NCBI GenBank assembly: GCA_035651655.1 | Contig: DASRFG010000023.1 | Span: 124,001-188,000 of the forward strand | Source of the DNA: Terriglobales bacterium | Lineage (GTDB): Bacteria > Acidobacteriota > Terriglobia > Terriglobales > Acidobacteriaceae | Length of the DNA: 64,000 nt | Reading direction: 5' to 3' | Shown here: positions 53,030 through 62,860 of the stretch, piece after piece | Numbering within the stretch: position 1 is the first letter of the stretch | How the letters are laid out: the number at the start of each line of letters is the position of its first letter | Made by a program: the position numbers and the translations under genes | Notes under the pieces: generated by a model | Databases searched by the model: none | Seen by the model: the letters and a program-made list of their open reading frames with translations, nothing else | What the model was told of the DNA's origin: nothing

Positions 53030-53604
53030 GACGTTCCTGATTACCTCCCTGAAAATGATGTATTGTTCGATGTTGCCTCTGCACCGAACGGTAGTATGTG
53101 GGTCTGAGTAAAAACGGCCTATCTCGTTTGCAGCAAGCCTCTCTAATCAGAGATTTTCAGGAATCATTAGCGAGCAACCGCAGAACTTGCCAGCGCTGGG
53201 CCTCCGCAGGTCAGCATCACCAACCGAAAGCCATCCACCTTGCTGTCAAACGGGCTCACAAGTAGCCTGCAAATGAAGGTCGGTATCAGCCGGTTGAGAA
53301 TTCACGTTTTAGGAACCCGCCGGGCCCCGTCAGCGTAGAAATAAGGTAGGAAGGGCTGTGTCAAAACTGGGAAGCCTACGTCAAATAAGTTTTCGAATCC
53401 TTCTGTTGGTTCAGTAAATCGGATAAATGAACGTGAGAAGGCACGACTCCCTGGGGTTCGATAAGCGCCTGCAGCGGACGGTCTTGGCGCTGCTACTTGC
53501 CACCCCTCCCCGGGCGTTCCTAAGAGTACCGCACGTCGTAGGAATGCCTCGGTGCGAACATTACCTGACGCTCAACTGAGCGTCCACATTTGGAAGAGGA
53601 GCAT
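53030..53604. other. 575-base intergenic spacer, no gene seen
   Basis: A divergent spacer between the CHAD gene and the RND operon. No frame looks coding. A sequence resembling a sigma-54 promoter (TGGCGC...TTGC, 53485-53500) has one base too many between its conserved pairs. GAGGAG at 53595-53600 is the Shine-Dalgarno of the following gene. Confidence 0.5.
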
Positions 53605-54729
53605 ATGGTAAGACGGATGTTGCTGGTGCTGGCTGTGGCAGTGGTAGTGATCGGAGGCCTCGGCTACCTCAAGTCACGACAAATCCAGTCGGCGGTACAG
53701 GCGCACTCGTTCCAACCGCCGCCGGAAGCGATCACCACGGTTGTTGCCAAACAGGCAACTTGGCCGTCAACTCTGAGCGTGGTGGGGACCATGGCTGCCA
53801 TTCATGGAGTCACAGTGAGCGCCGATCTGCCCGGAACCATAAACAAAATCGAATTCGAGTCCGGGAGGTCAGTGCATGAGGGAGATGTATTGGTCGAGCT
53901 CGACACCCGGCAAGAACGCGCCCAGCTGGCTGCAATGGAAGCGCAGCGGGATTTGGCGAAGATCAACCATGCTCGCTGGCAGCAACTGGTGAACGAGGGG
54001 GTGGTCTCGCGGGTGGACTACGACAAAACACTGGCGGACCAGAAACAAACCGAAGCCAATGTGGGAGAGATTCGCGCGACCATCGACCGCAAGACGATCC
54101 GGGCGCCGTTCTCTGGGGTGCTGGGTATCCGCCAGGTCAACCTGGGTCAATACCTGTCCGCGGGTAGCGCGATCGTTCCTTTGCAATCGTTGAACCCCAT
54201 TTACGTGAACTTCAGCGTGCCGCAGCAGGTGCTTGCACAGGTTCGAGTTGGAAACAGGGTGCAAATCACAACCGACAACTTGCCGGGGATGCAATTCACG
54301 GGGCGGGTGAACGCGATTGACTCGATTGTGGATTCAGGAACTCGCAATGTTCAGGTACAGGCGACCATGGCCAATCCTCAAGGCAAGTTGCGTCCAGGCA
54401 TGTTTGTGGAGGTTCAAGTGGGGGTGGGCGCTGCGAGTTCCGTGATACCGCTGCCGGCATCGGCAATTAGTTTTGCCCCGTTCGGTGACTCGGTGTTTGT
54501 GGTAGGTGATATGAAAGGTCCGGATGGGAAAACCTATCGCGGCGTACACCAGCAGTTCGTCAAAATTCAGGGTGCACGCGGAGATCAGGTTGGCGTCGTT
54601 TCTGGTATTAAGCCGGGCGACGAGGTCGTGACCTCTGGGGTCTTCAAGCTGCGCAACGGCGCTGCCGTGGCGGTCAATAACAAGGTTCAGCCCGGAAACA
54701 ATCCGGCTCCCCATCCTGAGGACAATTAA
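53605..54729 (+). CDS. RND efflux periplasmic adaptor (HlyD/MFP family)
   Basis: About 374 residues from ATG 53605 (MVRRMLLV), which has GGAAGAGGAG just upstream; a TTG five codons earlier is in frame. An N-terminal membrane anchor is followed by a lipoyl-like domain half (GTINKIEFESGRSVHEGDVL), an α-helical hairpin (ARWQQLVNEGVVSRVDYDKT), the second lipoyl half (IRAPFSGVLGIRQVNLGQYL) and a β-barrel and membrane-proximal domain. It should link the inner-membrane pump to an outer-membrane channel. The RND gene follows immediately. No outer-membrane factor gene is present. Confidence 0.95.
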   Translation: MVRRMLLVLAVAVVVIGGLGYLKSRQIQSAVQAHSFQPPPEAITTVVAKQATWPSTLSVVGTMAAIHGVTVSADLPGTINKIEFESGRSVHEGDVLVELDTRQERAQLAAMEAQRDLAKINHARWQQLVNEGVVSRVDYDKTLADQKQTEANVGEIRATIDRKTIRAPFSGVLGIRQVNLGQYLSAGSAIVPLQSLNPIYVNFSVPQQVLAQVRVGNRVQITTDNLPGMQFTGRVNAIDSIVDSGTRNVQVQATMANPQGKLRPGMFVEVQVGVGAASSVIPLPASAISFAPFGDSVFVVGDMKGPDGKTYRGVHQQFVKIQGARGDQVGVVSGIKPGDEVVTSGVFKLRNGAAVAVNNKVQPGNNPAPHPEDN

Positions 54730-57700
54730 GTGAAGATCACGGATCTCTTCATTAAACGGCCGGTTCTCGCGATCTGCGTCAACCTCGTGATCCTGATCGC
54801 CGGTCTACAGGCTATTCGCTCGCTGAGCGTGCGGCAGTATCCGCGCAGCGACATTGCAGAGGTGCAGGTCAGCACCATTTACGTAGGCGCGAATGCCGAC
54901 TTAGTCCGAGGATTCATCACGACACCGCTGGAGCGAGTGATCGCCAGCGCCGACGGCATTGATTACCTCGAGTCCTCGAGCACCCAGGGACTTAGCACGA
55001 TCACGGTCCACTTAAAGCTCAACTATGACACTAACGCGGCACTCACGCAGATCCAGGCCAAGGTAGCGCAAGTACGTAATGACCTGCCACCTGAGGCCGA
55101 GGCCCCGGTTATCGAATTGCAAACGGCCGACACTCAATTTGCCGCAATGTACATCGGGTTTTCTTCGACCGATCTGGATCAGAACCAAATCACGGATTAC
55201 CTGACCCGGGTTGTGCAACCCAAGCTGAGCGCCGTCAGCGGTGTCCAGCGGGCCGATATTCTCGGCCAGCGAACCTTCGCTATGCGCGTCTGGCTCAAGC
55301 CGGAAAAGATGGCAGCCTTGGGCATTTCGCCGTCAGCTGTGCATGACGCGCTGGCCAACAATAACTATCTTTCCGCACTGGGGCAGACCAAGGGCTCGAT
55401 GGTGTCGGTGAACCTGGTTGCGAATACCGATCTACGGACGGCTGAAGAATTTCGCCAGCTGGTGGTGAAACAGGACAAAGGGACGGTAGTGCGACTGGGA
55501 GAGATCGCCGATGTTGTTCTAGGCGCTGAAAACTACGACTCGGATGTGCGCTTTAACGGCGAATCCGCAACCTTCATGGGCATCTGGGTGCTTCCTACCG
55601 CTAACTCCCTGGATGTAATTAAGAACGTTCGCGCGGCCATTCCTGGAATCCGGGCGCAGTTGCCAGCCGGCATGAAGGTTGGCATACCGTACGACTCCAC
55701 CGCTTACATTCAGGATGCGATTACAGAGGTTTTGAGTACTCTTACCGAGACGCTCCTTATCGTTATTGTTGTCATCTTTTTGTTCCTGGGTTCATGGCGA
55801 TCAATCTTGATCCCCATAGTCGCGATCCCTATTTCCCTGATCGGCGCCGTTTTCCTGATGCTGGTAGCTGGCTTCACCATCAACCTTCTCACGTTGCTGG
55901 CGATCGTGCTCTCCGTCGGTCTGGTGGTAGACGACGCCATTGTCATGGTTGAGAACGTTGAACGTCACCTTCAACTCGGCAAGACGCGGTTTCACGCAGC
56001 CATTGATGCCGCCCGCGAGTTGGTGGGTCCCATCATTGCCATGACCATCACGCTGGCCGCGGTTTACGCCCCGGTGGGCATCCAGGGCGGGTTGACTGGC
56101 GCTCTGTTCCGGGAATTCGCGTTTACGTTGGCGGGTGCCGTCATCATCTCCGGCATCGTCGCGCTGACGCTTTCGCCCATGATGGGTTCGAGATTGCTGC
56201 GAGAAGGAGATACCGAGCGCGGACTCGCAGGCTGGATCAATCGCCGCTTTGATACTGTGCGTAACGGCTACGTGCGAGTTCTGACTGGGACATTGCACTT
56301 CCGACCCGTCGTCCTCATGGTGTGGGCGATTGTGCTTCTGTTGATAGTGCCCTTCTACATGTTTTCCCAGAGAGAGCTGGCGCCGGCCGAGGACCAAGGT
56401 GTGGTGTTTGGAGTCATACAGGCTGCGCCGAACTCGACCATAGATCAGACCAACCTGTTCGCGTCACAGGTGTATGACGTTTACCGCTCATTTCCTGAGA
56501 GCGACAGCGTATTTCAGATCACCAGTCCGAATGGCGGCTTCGGTGGCATGGTGACCAAACCATGGAGTCAACGCAAGAAGACTGCGCAGCAACTCCTGAT
56601 TCAGTCAACTGGGCCATTGTCGAAGATCGCGGGCATCCGGGTTATCCCGCTGACGCCGCCGCCCTTGCCCGGAGGCGGGAATTTCCCGGTGGATTTCGTA
56701 ATCGCGTCGTCTGCGGAGCCGCAGCAATTACTCCAGTTTGCAAATCAACTCGTGGGGAAGGCTTTCGCTAGCGGCATGTTTATTTACGCTGACTCCGATC
56801 TGAAGTTCGACCAGCCCCAGGCCGAGGTCGTTTTTGACCGCGACAAGCTTCGCTCACAAGGGGTGGAGCTGAGCCAGGCTGGTAAGGATCTCTCAACTCT
56901 ACTCGGCGGAAATTACGTAAACCGCTTCAGCATTCAGGGACGAAGTTACAAGGTAATTCCGCAGGTCAAGCGCGTGGAACGTTTGACTCCGGAGCAGCTC
57001 TCGCAAATTTACGTCACCGGAGCGGGCAACAGATTGGTTCCGTTGTCAACGTTTGCCAGCTTAAAGACAACCACGCAGCCAAGGTCGCTCAACAAGTTCC
57101 AGCAGCTGAACGCGGTGAGGATTCAGGGCGTGATACCTCCCGGGGTCCCTCTGGACAACGCGCTACGGTTCCTCGAAGACCAGGCAAAGACCATTTTGCC
57201 GCAGGGATTCACGGTAGATTACGCTGGCGAATCGCGTCAGCTCCGGGTTGAGGGCAGCAAGTTTTTAGGGACGTTCTTACTTTCGGCGATCCTGATTTAC
57301 CTGGTGCTGGCGGCACAGTTCGAAAGCTTCCGCGATCCGTTCATCGTTCTCGCCGGCTCGGTGCCGCTCGCCATCGCAGGAGCACTCTTGTTCTCGTTTT
57401 TGGGACTGACGACACTGAACATCTATAGTCAGGTAGGACTGATTACTCTGGTCGGCTTGGTGTCGAAGAACGGCATATTGATTGTGCAATTCGCGAACCA
57501 CCTGCAGGAGACCGGAAAGGACAAACTGGCCGCGGTCATTGAGGCAGCCGGGACCCGGTTGCGCCCAATCCTGATGACCACGGCGGCGACTGTTGCCGGC
57601 CACTTTCCGCTGGTGCTTGCGAGAGGTCCTGGAGCCGGCGCGCGTAACAGCATTGGAATTATGCTGGTCAGCGGGATGATTATTGGGACCTTGTTTACCC

Positions 57701-57813
57701 TTCTCGTGGTGCCGTCAATTTACATGCTCATCGCGCGGAAGCACGAGGCGTCGTCCAAGGAAGAAGCCGATCCCGACGCGGAACTCCAGGAGCTCGCGGG
57801 CGCTCAAGTCTAG
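54730..57813 (+). CDS. RND multidrug efflux permease (HAE1 family)
   Basis: A 1027-residue proton-driven pump with 12 membrane helices and two large periplasmic loops. It starts with GTG directly after the previous stop (TAAGTG), so it is coupled to the adaptor. Hallmarks are FIKRPVLAICVNLVILIAG, the TM4 motif GLVVDDAIVMVENVERH with the two proton-relay Asp residues, and the terminal block RLRPILMTTAATVAGHFPLV. The C-terminal tail is acidic. Substrates are unknown; HAE1 pumps export drugs, detergents and dyes. Confidence 0.96.
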   Translation: MKITDLFIKRPVLAICVNLVILIAGLQAIRSLSVRQYPRSDIAEVQVSTIYVGANADLVRGFITTPLERVIASADGIDYLESSSTQGLSTITVHLKLNYDTNAALTQIQAKVAQVRNDLPPEAEAPVIELQTADTQFAAMYIGFSSTDLDQNQITDYLTRVVQPKLSAVSGVQRADILGQRTFAMRVWLKPEKMAALGISPSAVHDALANNNYLSALGQTKGSMVSVNLVANTDLRTAEEFRQLVVKQDKGTVVRLGEIADVVLGAENYDSDVRFNGESATFMGIWVLPTANSLDVIKNVRAAIPGIRAQLPAGMKVGIPYDSTAYIQDAITEVLSTLTETLLIVIVVIFLFLGSWRSILIPIVAIPISLIGAVFLMLVAGFTINLLTLLAIVLSVGLVVDDAIVMVENVERHLQLGKTRFHAAIDAARELVGPIIAMTITLAAVYAPVGIQGGLTGALFREFAFTLAGAVIISGIVALTLSPMMGSRLLREGDTERGLAGWINRRFDTVRNGYVRVLTGTLHFRPVVLMVWAIVLLLIVPFYMFSQRELAPAEDQGVVFGVIQAAPNSTIDQTNLFASQVYDVYRSFPESDSVFQITSPNGGFGGMVTKPWSQRKKTAQQLLIQSTGPLSKIAGIRVIPLTPPPLPGGGNFPVDFVIASSAEPQQLLQFANQLVGKAFASGMFIYADSDLKFDQPQAEVVFDRDKLRSQGVELSQAGKDLSTLLGGNYVNRFSIQGRSYKVIPQVKRVERLTPEQLSQIYVTGAGNRLVPLSTFASLKTTTQPRSLNKFQQLNAVRIQGVIPPGVPLDNALRFLEDQAKTILPQGFTVDYAGESRQLRVEGSKFLGTFLLSAILIYLVLAAQFESFRDPFIVLAGSVPLAIAGALLFSFLGLTTLNIYSQVGLITLVGLVSKNGILIVQFANHLQETGKDKLAAVIEAAGTRLRPILMTTAATVAGHFPLVLARGPGAGARNSIGIMLVSGMIIGTLFTLLVVPSIYMLIARKHEASSKEEADPDAELQELAGAQV

Positions 57814-57819
57814 CGAAGG

Positions 57820-59223
57820 TCAGCGGCTACTCGAGTTTTGCGAGACTTGATTTACCGCAGCGACGGGAACGGACAGCTCCTGATCGAGTTTCACCCGCAT
57901 CCCGGATTTTGCCGGTAATTCCACATCTTTGCCTTTGGTGGCAAGAACGTATCCCCCTCCGGCGATGGCGCCAATCACCAGACCTTTCCACGCACTGCCC
58001 AGGATTAGGCCGGCGATGGTGCCCGCGCCTGCTCCGATACCAACGTCTTTGGCGGCGGTCTTTCCGCTTGTCTTTGACTCCACTTCGCCTTCGCTATTCG
58101 GGTTTTGTCCGTGAATAGATGCCAGTGTGGCGGTAAGCGGAAACGAGGTATGACTGGGCAACGTAATATCGCGGAAGCGCAGGTTCAAGCGTCCGCGCCC
58201 GCGCACCATGGGTAGGGTCTTGCCCTGCTCGGCTTCAATAATTTCGCCGTTGATGGTTGACCCGGCAGGTATCGCAACTTGACCATTGTTGGCCTTTACC
58301 GGTTTGCTCACCACAGCGCTAAACTTGTCGCCCACTTTTGCGGTCTTGGTGGAAAGGGCCTCCTGGAGAGTGGCCTCAATTTCTGTCCCTGCAGGTACGA
58401 GCAGGTGCGGGGTGGCGGGAGCCGAAGCTTGTGCCGGTGCAGAACCTGGATTGGACACGGCTGCCTGAGTTGACTGATCCGGTTTCTGATCGAATACCGG
58501 CTGCGCTCCGCTGGCGACGGTACGGAAACTCTGCTGCTGGGCACGTGTTCCCTGCCCGGTATCCACCTGAAAGTAGTAGGTTGCGTTCGGCTGCAGGTTG
58601 GCGAGATGCGCTCGGTGGTAAGTGTTCATTCCCGGCGCCTCAGCGGTTTGCGTCAGCGCGTTGGAACTGGTGCCATAGTAAAGCTTGCTAGGCACAGGCT
58701 GTTTGGTTGACCACGTAATCACCGCAGATGTTTCGTCAGCGTACTGAATGGTCGGTCCGGAGGTGATGGTAACGCCTTGCTGCAATCGCTTGGCAGGCTG
58801 GGACTGCAGAGGCGCGGCGCCGCTGGGTACGGTTTGGAAGCTGGCCATGGCGGGAGCGGCAGCCTGGTTCGTCTCCACGCGGAAATAATAAGTGGTGGAA
58901 GGCTGCAAGTCTTTCAAGCCGACTCGATGACTCGTACCCGCGGAACCACCCTCCGCTGTGCGCTCCAGCTTATTGGGATCGGTGCCGAAATAGATCTTGC
59001 TGGCGCTGGCCACGTCAGTCGTCCAAGTGACGACCGCGAATTGATCATCCGCGTACTGGATGGTCGGCCCCTGCGTGACTTGGGCCACCGCGGCAGTGCG
59101 TCTCGAAAGCACCGGGGCCTGATCTGAGTCAGACGCGCCTGAGTTGCTGCTGCTCTGAGCTCCTGCTGCTAATGCAAAACCCACCACCAATACCAGCGTC
59201 TGGCCACACTTCCAGAGTGTCAT
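57820..59223 (-). CDS. secreted protein with two fibronectin-III-like repeats and a TrbI-like/glycine-zipper end
   Basis: A 467-residue protein with a signal peptide (LVLVVGFALAAGA). Two similar Fn3-like units start at about residues 52 and 155: TIQYADDQFAVVTWTTDV and TIQYADETSAVITWSTKQ. Both continue to YYFRVET or YYFQVDT, the pattern of purple-acid-phosphatase N-terminal/Fn3 domains. After a Pro/Ala linker comes a TrbI/VirB10-like segment (VPAGTEIEATLQEALSTKTA, QVAIPAGSTINGEI) and a Gly-zipper (GIGAGAGTIAGLILG). A GAGGTG precedes the ATG. It may be an envelope-associated adhesin or scaffold. The TrbI-like part is related to that of the 37950-38729 gene. Confidence 0.82.
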   Translation of the reverse strand: MTLWKCGQTLVLVVGFALAAGAQSSSNSGASDSDQAPVLSRRTAAVAQVTQGPTIQYADDQFAVVTWTTDVASASKIYFGTDPNKLERTAEGGSAGTSHRVGLKDLQPSTTYYFRVETNQAAAPAMASFQTVPSGAAPLQSQPAKRLQQGVTITSGPTIQYADETSAVITWSTKQPVPSKLYYGTSSNALTQTAEAPGMNTYHRAHLANLQPNATYYFQVDTGQGTRAQQQSFRTVASGAQPVFDQKPDQSTQAAVSNPGSAPAQASAPATPHLLVPAGTEIEATLQEALSTKTAKVGDKFSAVVSKPVKANNGQVAIPAGSTINGEIIEAEQGKTLPMVRGRGRLNLRFRDITLPSHTSFPLTATLASIHGQNPNSEGEVESKTSGKTAAKDVGIGAGAGTIAGLILGSAWKGLVIGAIAGGGYVLATKGKDVELPAKSGMRVKLDQELSVPVAAVNQVSQNSSSR

Positions 59224-59412
59224 AAAACACCTCGAGGCTTAAGGAGACTTGATGACCTTAGATGCAAAGTTGCTGCCCGGCGTAACCGGGGCGGGACAAA
59301 CTATTGCTTTGGGAAACCTTACTGCATAGGTAGACAGGCGATGTATTTACATGTCCTGCTCTAAGGACTAGGCTTTTCGGGAGCCCCAAAGCTGATTGAA
59401 AGGGGAAGGAAC

Positions 59413-60543
59413 GTGAGATCGCAGATCAGGTTGGTTCGATTATTCGGCGTTGAACTGGGCCTTCACTACAGCTGGATGGTCATTGCTGTGCTGATCGCTT
59501 TCTCGCTCGCCGCCCACTTTCGCCAGATGCACCCGGGCTGGAGTGATACCACCGTTTGGGGTTCAGCAATTCTCACAGCTCTCCTTTTCTTTATCTTCAT
59601 TTTTGCCCACGAACTCTCACACGCTCTGGTAGCCAAGGCTCGTGGTGTGCCGATACGCAGGATCACCCTATTTGCGCTGGGTGGGATGGCGCAGATTGAG
59701 AAAGAGCCCGCCCGAGCGAGCACAGAATTCTTGATGGGGGTCGTTGGCCCAGCCACCAGCCTGGTCATCGGCCTCGCCTTATTAGGAATCGCTCGTGCTC
59801 TCGGTTGGGACCCACGAACTATTCCGGAAACCCCAGCAGTCTCAGTGGTGGTATGGCTGGGACGAATCAATATTGCGCTCGCTGCCTTCAACATGATTCC
59901 AGGCTTTCCTCTGGACGGGGGACGGGTCCTGCGGGCGATTATTTGGGCGATCACCAAAAGTGCTGAACGATCCACTCGAATTGCCGCCCGCATCGGGCAA
60001 TTCGTCGGCCTTGCCTTCATCGTCCTCGGCATCTGGCAATTCTTTATGGGCACCGGCATTAATGGCCTTTGGTTGGCGTTCATTGGTTGGTTTTTGCTAA
60101 ATGCCGCAGGCGCCACCTATCTGCGGGTGCAAGCCGGTAGTGCTCTCCGCGAGATCCGCGTCGGGCAAGTAATGTCGCATGAGTGCGGCGAGGTAAATGG
60201 CAGTATTTCTCTGCAGGATTTTGTGGACCACTACCTGCTTCTCACTGGCAGACGCTGTTTTGTGGTCACCGACAATGGCCGAACCCTGGGCTTGATTACG
60301 CCTGCTGAACTGCGCCAGGTGGAACGCGAGCACTGGCCCCAGACCAGTGTCCGAGCCGCCATGAGACCCCTCGATCGCATCCATGCAGTGAACCCCGATA
60401 CTCCCCTCACCACCGCCATGGAGATCATGGCACGTGAAGATATAAATCAGCTTCCGGTGGTTTCGAACGGCCATGTCGAGGGCATCGTGTCCCGAGGGCA
60501 GGTTTTGCACCTGTTGCAAGCGCGGTCTGAACTGGCGGCCTGA
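59413..60543 (+). CDS. site-2 protease-like M50 metallopeptidase with C-terminal CBS region
   Basis: A 376-residue membrane protein with about six helices. Zinc-site motif HELSH at residues 66-70 and the second motif FNMIPGFPLDGGRVLRA with Asp168 define the M50B class of intramembrane proteases. The C-terminal 130 residues contain two CBS-like units (VGQVMSHECGEVNGSISLQD, MARE...INQLPVVSNGHVEGIV), suggesting regulation by adenosyl ligands. The start is GTG with GGGGAAGGAAC upstream. Substrate unknown; proteases of this type cut transmembrane anti-sigma factors or signal peptides. Confidence 0.93.
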   Translation: MRSQIRLVRLFGVELGLHYSWMVIAVLIAFSLAAHFRQMHPGWSDTTVWGSAILTALLFFIFIFAHELSHALVAKARGVPIRRITLFALGGMAQIEKEPARASTEFLMGVVGPATSLVIGLALLGIARALGWDPRTIPETPAVSVVVWLGRINIALAAFNMIPGFPLDGGRVLRAIIWAITKSAERSTRIAARIGQFVGLAFIVLGIWQFFMGTGINGLWLAFIGWFLLNAAGATYLRVQAGSALREIRVGQVMSHECGEVNGSISLQDFVDHYLLLTGRRCFVVTDNGRTLGLITPAELRQVEREHWPQTSVRAAMRPLDRIHAVNPDTPLTTAMEIMAREDINQLPVVSNGHVEGIVSRGQVLHLLQARSELAA

Positions 60544-60673
60544 GCAAGAGCTCTGCCCTTCTTGCTAACCAGCCGAGAGTTCGTATTTTAGAACAAGTTT
60601 CCGATTTTCCACCTACCATCGTTCCATTTCTGATATAAGAGTGCAGCTGGCCGAAGGCCGGCGGAGGTGAACT

Positions 60674-61456
60674 ATGTTACTCGCCTCTTCCCACCCGAAA
60701 GTGTTTCACAGGTTCGTGCTGACAACCTGGGTACTATTCGGACTTCTTCCTGCCGCTGCTCAGAACCTGACTCGTTCCCACCCTGCTACATCCATTCGAC
60801 GTACAGGACCGGTGGAGCTTGGCGCTGATGCCTGCTTCCATAAATTGGTCACCAACGCACAGGTTCGGGCTTTTGAGGTCGAGATTGCTCCCCACCAATC
60901 TACCGAGCTAAACCACCACGGCCACGATTACCTGATCATCGCTTTGGGCGACAACGACATTGCAGCTTCAGGTCCAGGAAATGAATTCAGTATGGGAATG
61001 CAATTCGGAGAAATGCAGGTCCTCAAAGGGGGTTGGCCCCACAGAATCGCGAACAAGGCGGATAGGCCGGCGCACTTCCTGGAATTAGAAATAATGCAGG
61101 ACATCGCACCAGAGCGCGCGATCTGCGGTTTGGGCGCTTCGACTTGCACGGATGGCAAATTCGGCAAGACTGATGAGGGCAGCTACTCCCGTAGTACCCT
61201 TTTCGATACCGAACGGGCAAAGCTTTCGCGAATTGATCTTGGCCCCGCCGGTTGGCTGCCGCAGCACGGTCACAAAGGTGGACAGGTGCTGATTGGCTTA
61301 TCGGAGCTGCAATTAGAAGATAGCGTGGTTGGAGGACGAACCGAGCAAGTGCAACTCAAGCCGGGAGCGGTGCAGTTCTACGAGGGAAATATTGTGCATG
61401 AGTTCAAAAACCTTGCCAAACAGCCGGCAAAATTCCTGGAGTTGGAGCTAAAGTAA
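60674..61456 (+). CDS. secreted two-domain cupin-like protein
   Basis: A 260-residue protein with a signal peptide (VLTTWVLFGLLPAAA) and two cupin-like repeats. The first has HQSTELNHHGHDYLIIALGD and the second GWLPQHGHKGGQVLIGLSEL, with His residues in metal-binding positions. The ATG is preceded by GGAGGTGA at good spacing. It is probably a periplasmic bicupin; whether it is an enzyme or a sensor is unknown. It follows the M50 protease gene by 130 bases. Confidence 0.78.
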   Translation: MLLASSHPKVFHRFVLTTWVLFGLLPAAAQNLTRSHPATSIRRTGPVELGADACFHKLVTNAQVRAFEVEIAPHQSTELNHHGHDYLIIALGDNDIAASGPGNEFSMGMQFGEMQVLKGGWPHRIANKADRPAHFLELEIMQDIAPERAICGLGASTCTDGKFGKTDEGSYSRSTLFDTERAKLSRIDLGPAGWLPQHGHKGGQVLIGLSELQLEDSVVGGRTEQVQLKPGAVQFYEGNIVHEFKNLAKQPAKFLELELK

Positions 61457-61469
61457 ACAGAGTCCCAGC

Positions 61470-62240
61470 CTACGGGGTGCAATAAAAAATTCGCGCGGGC
61501 AGAATATTCAGCAACTTGAAATCTTGTTCCACCTGCCCGAAAACGGGTCTGAGATAGGGCAGCACTGTATTGGTAAATTGATAGACCACGAGCGCTCCCT
61601 CGGGATGAAGTAAGCCGCGGGACTCACGCACAATCTGCGCCCGTACTTTGTCGGGCAACGTGCTGTAAGGAATACCTGAGATTATGTAGTCGGCGTGTGG
61701 CAGATTCAGGTCAGCAAGAATCTTACGAACATCTGTTGCCGAACCGTGCACCACGTGCAACCGAGGATCGTTGATCTCATCGCGCAGAAAACCGACAAAA
61801 TCCCGGTTTAACTCAATCGCCACCAACACGGCATCTGGTCGCATCCGCCGCAGGATTTCCCCGGTAAAGGTCCCTATGCCGGGGCCGTATTCCACAATGA
61901 TGCGGGCCCGTTGCCAATCAATCAATGACAGCAGATGATTCACTAGAAAAGGGGAGCTGGGGATGAGAGAACCGAGCAGCTTCGGATACTTAAAGAAATT
62001 GCGAGCGAACAGCAATACCTGCCGCGACAGTTTCGCCTGACGCCTTGGATTACCATTACTGCCGTTGGATTTGCGTTGTCCCGACTCGATGTCGTGGTTC
62101 CAACCACGACGGCTGCCGTCTGACATTAGCTGCTGCATCGTGATTTTCCCCACATCCAGTTCGCTTGCCGTGGCCAATCCACCTGCTATTAGAGGTGAGG
62201 AGCGACCGCGCGGTTGTGGACTTCCCTGGACGAATCTCAT
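61470..62240 (-). CDS. class I SAM-dependent methyltransferase, phospholipid N-methyltransferase/KsgA-like
   Basis: A 256-residue frame; the first ~70 residues (basic, low complexity) may not belong to the protein, and the real start may be at MQQLMSDGSRRGW or later. The core begins LFARNFFKYPKLLGSLIPSS, then VEYGPGIGTFTGEILRR for SAM and YIISGIPYSTLPDKVRAQIV. This combination matches bacterial PmtA-like phospholipid N-methyltransferases and the rRNA adenine dimethylase relatives. The substrate cannot be fixed. Confidence 0.8.
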   Translation of the reverse strand: MRFVQGSPQPRGRSSPLIAGGLATASELDVGKITMQQLMSDGSRRGWNHDIESGQRKSNGSNGNPRRQAKLSRQVLLFARNFFKYPKLLGSLIPSSPFLVNHLLSLIDWQRARIIVEYGPGIGTFTGEILRRMRPDAVLVAIELNRDFVGFLRDEINDPRLHVVHGSATDVRKILADLNLPHADYIISGIPYSTLPDKVRAQIVRESRGLLHPEGALVVYQFTNTVLPYLRPVFGQVEQDFKLLNILPARIFYCTP

Positions 62241-62422
62241 ATAGCTTATTTGGTTTCGTCAATTAGCGCAAAAGAACGCATGTAACTGGCGCACGTATTC
62301 GCGGCATGTGCAGGACGAATCGGCGTTTGCGGTTACCAGAGTGGCTCCTTGGGTTGGAACGAGTGCACCTCAACACCTCCATCGTCTAGAATCACTTTCG
62401 CAGGCGCAGAATTGCATCCCGT

Positions 62423-62821
62423 ATGTCTGAGATTAACGATTTCGTGAAGCCGCCTTCCCTGCACCAGTGGCGCGAAATCCGTGACCAGGAGGAAACCCGC
62501 ATCCTTAATGGGCTGCCGGATGTCGCTGACCGGCAATTCACGCTGCTCTGGGAACTCGAAGCCAAGGACGACGGCGATCCGGAGGAGCGGTTCTGGGTGA
62601 TCAAACACGGTACCCAAGAAATCTACCGCGAAAAGGCTGGCCACGAAGACTATCACCGCTTCGAGTTGCTGGCCCGCTTGCTCAAGCAGAAATATGGCTC
62701 GCGCATCAAGGACCTCATTCCCGCAGAAACTGGAGACACAGGTTTCTATTTGTACGGGGACTACCTGGGGGCGGTGCGGCGAGTAGAAGCGGCGCGCAAG
62801 CGCAGCTTCGGGGTCGGTTGA
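62423..62821 (+). CDS. small conserved-looking protein of unknown function
   Basis: A 132-residue acidic protein. Blocks such as HQWREIRDQEETRILNGLPD and GDPEERFWVIKHGTQEIYREK look conserved, and the final YGDYLGAVRRVEAARKRSFG is basic. No signal peptide, membrane segment or known motif is seen. It has a coding-like composition and is the only plausible gene in this interval. I do not recognise the family. Confidence 0.6.
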   Translation: MSEINDFVKPPSLHQWREIRDQEETRILNGLPDVADRQFTLLWELEAKDDGDPEERFWVIKHGTQEIYREKAGHEDYHRFELLARLLKQKYGSRIKDLIPAETGDTGFYLYGDYLGAVRRVEAARKRSFGVG

Positions 62822-62860
62822 CGATGGGCCGCTGCTCGATTCAGTGGAGCAATGCAAACC

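Noticed and set aside
53485-53500. Sigma-54 promoter before the RND operon
   Set aside because: The GG and GC elements are separated by 11 instead of 10 bases, and the flanks fit poorly.
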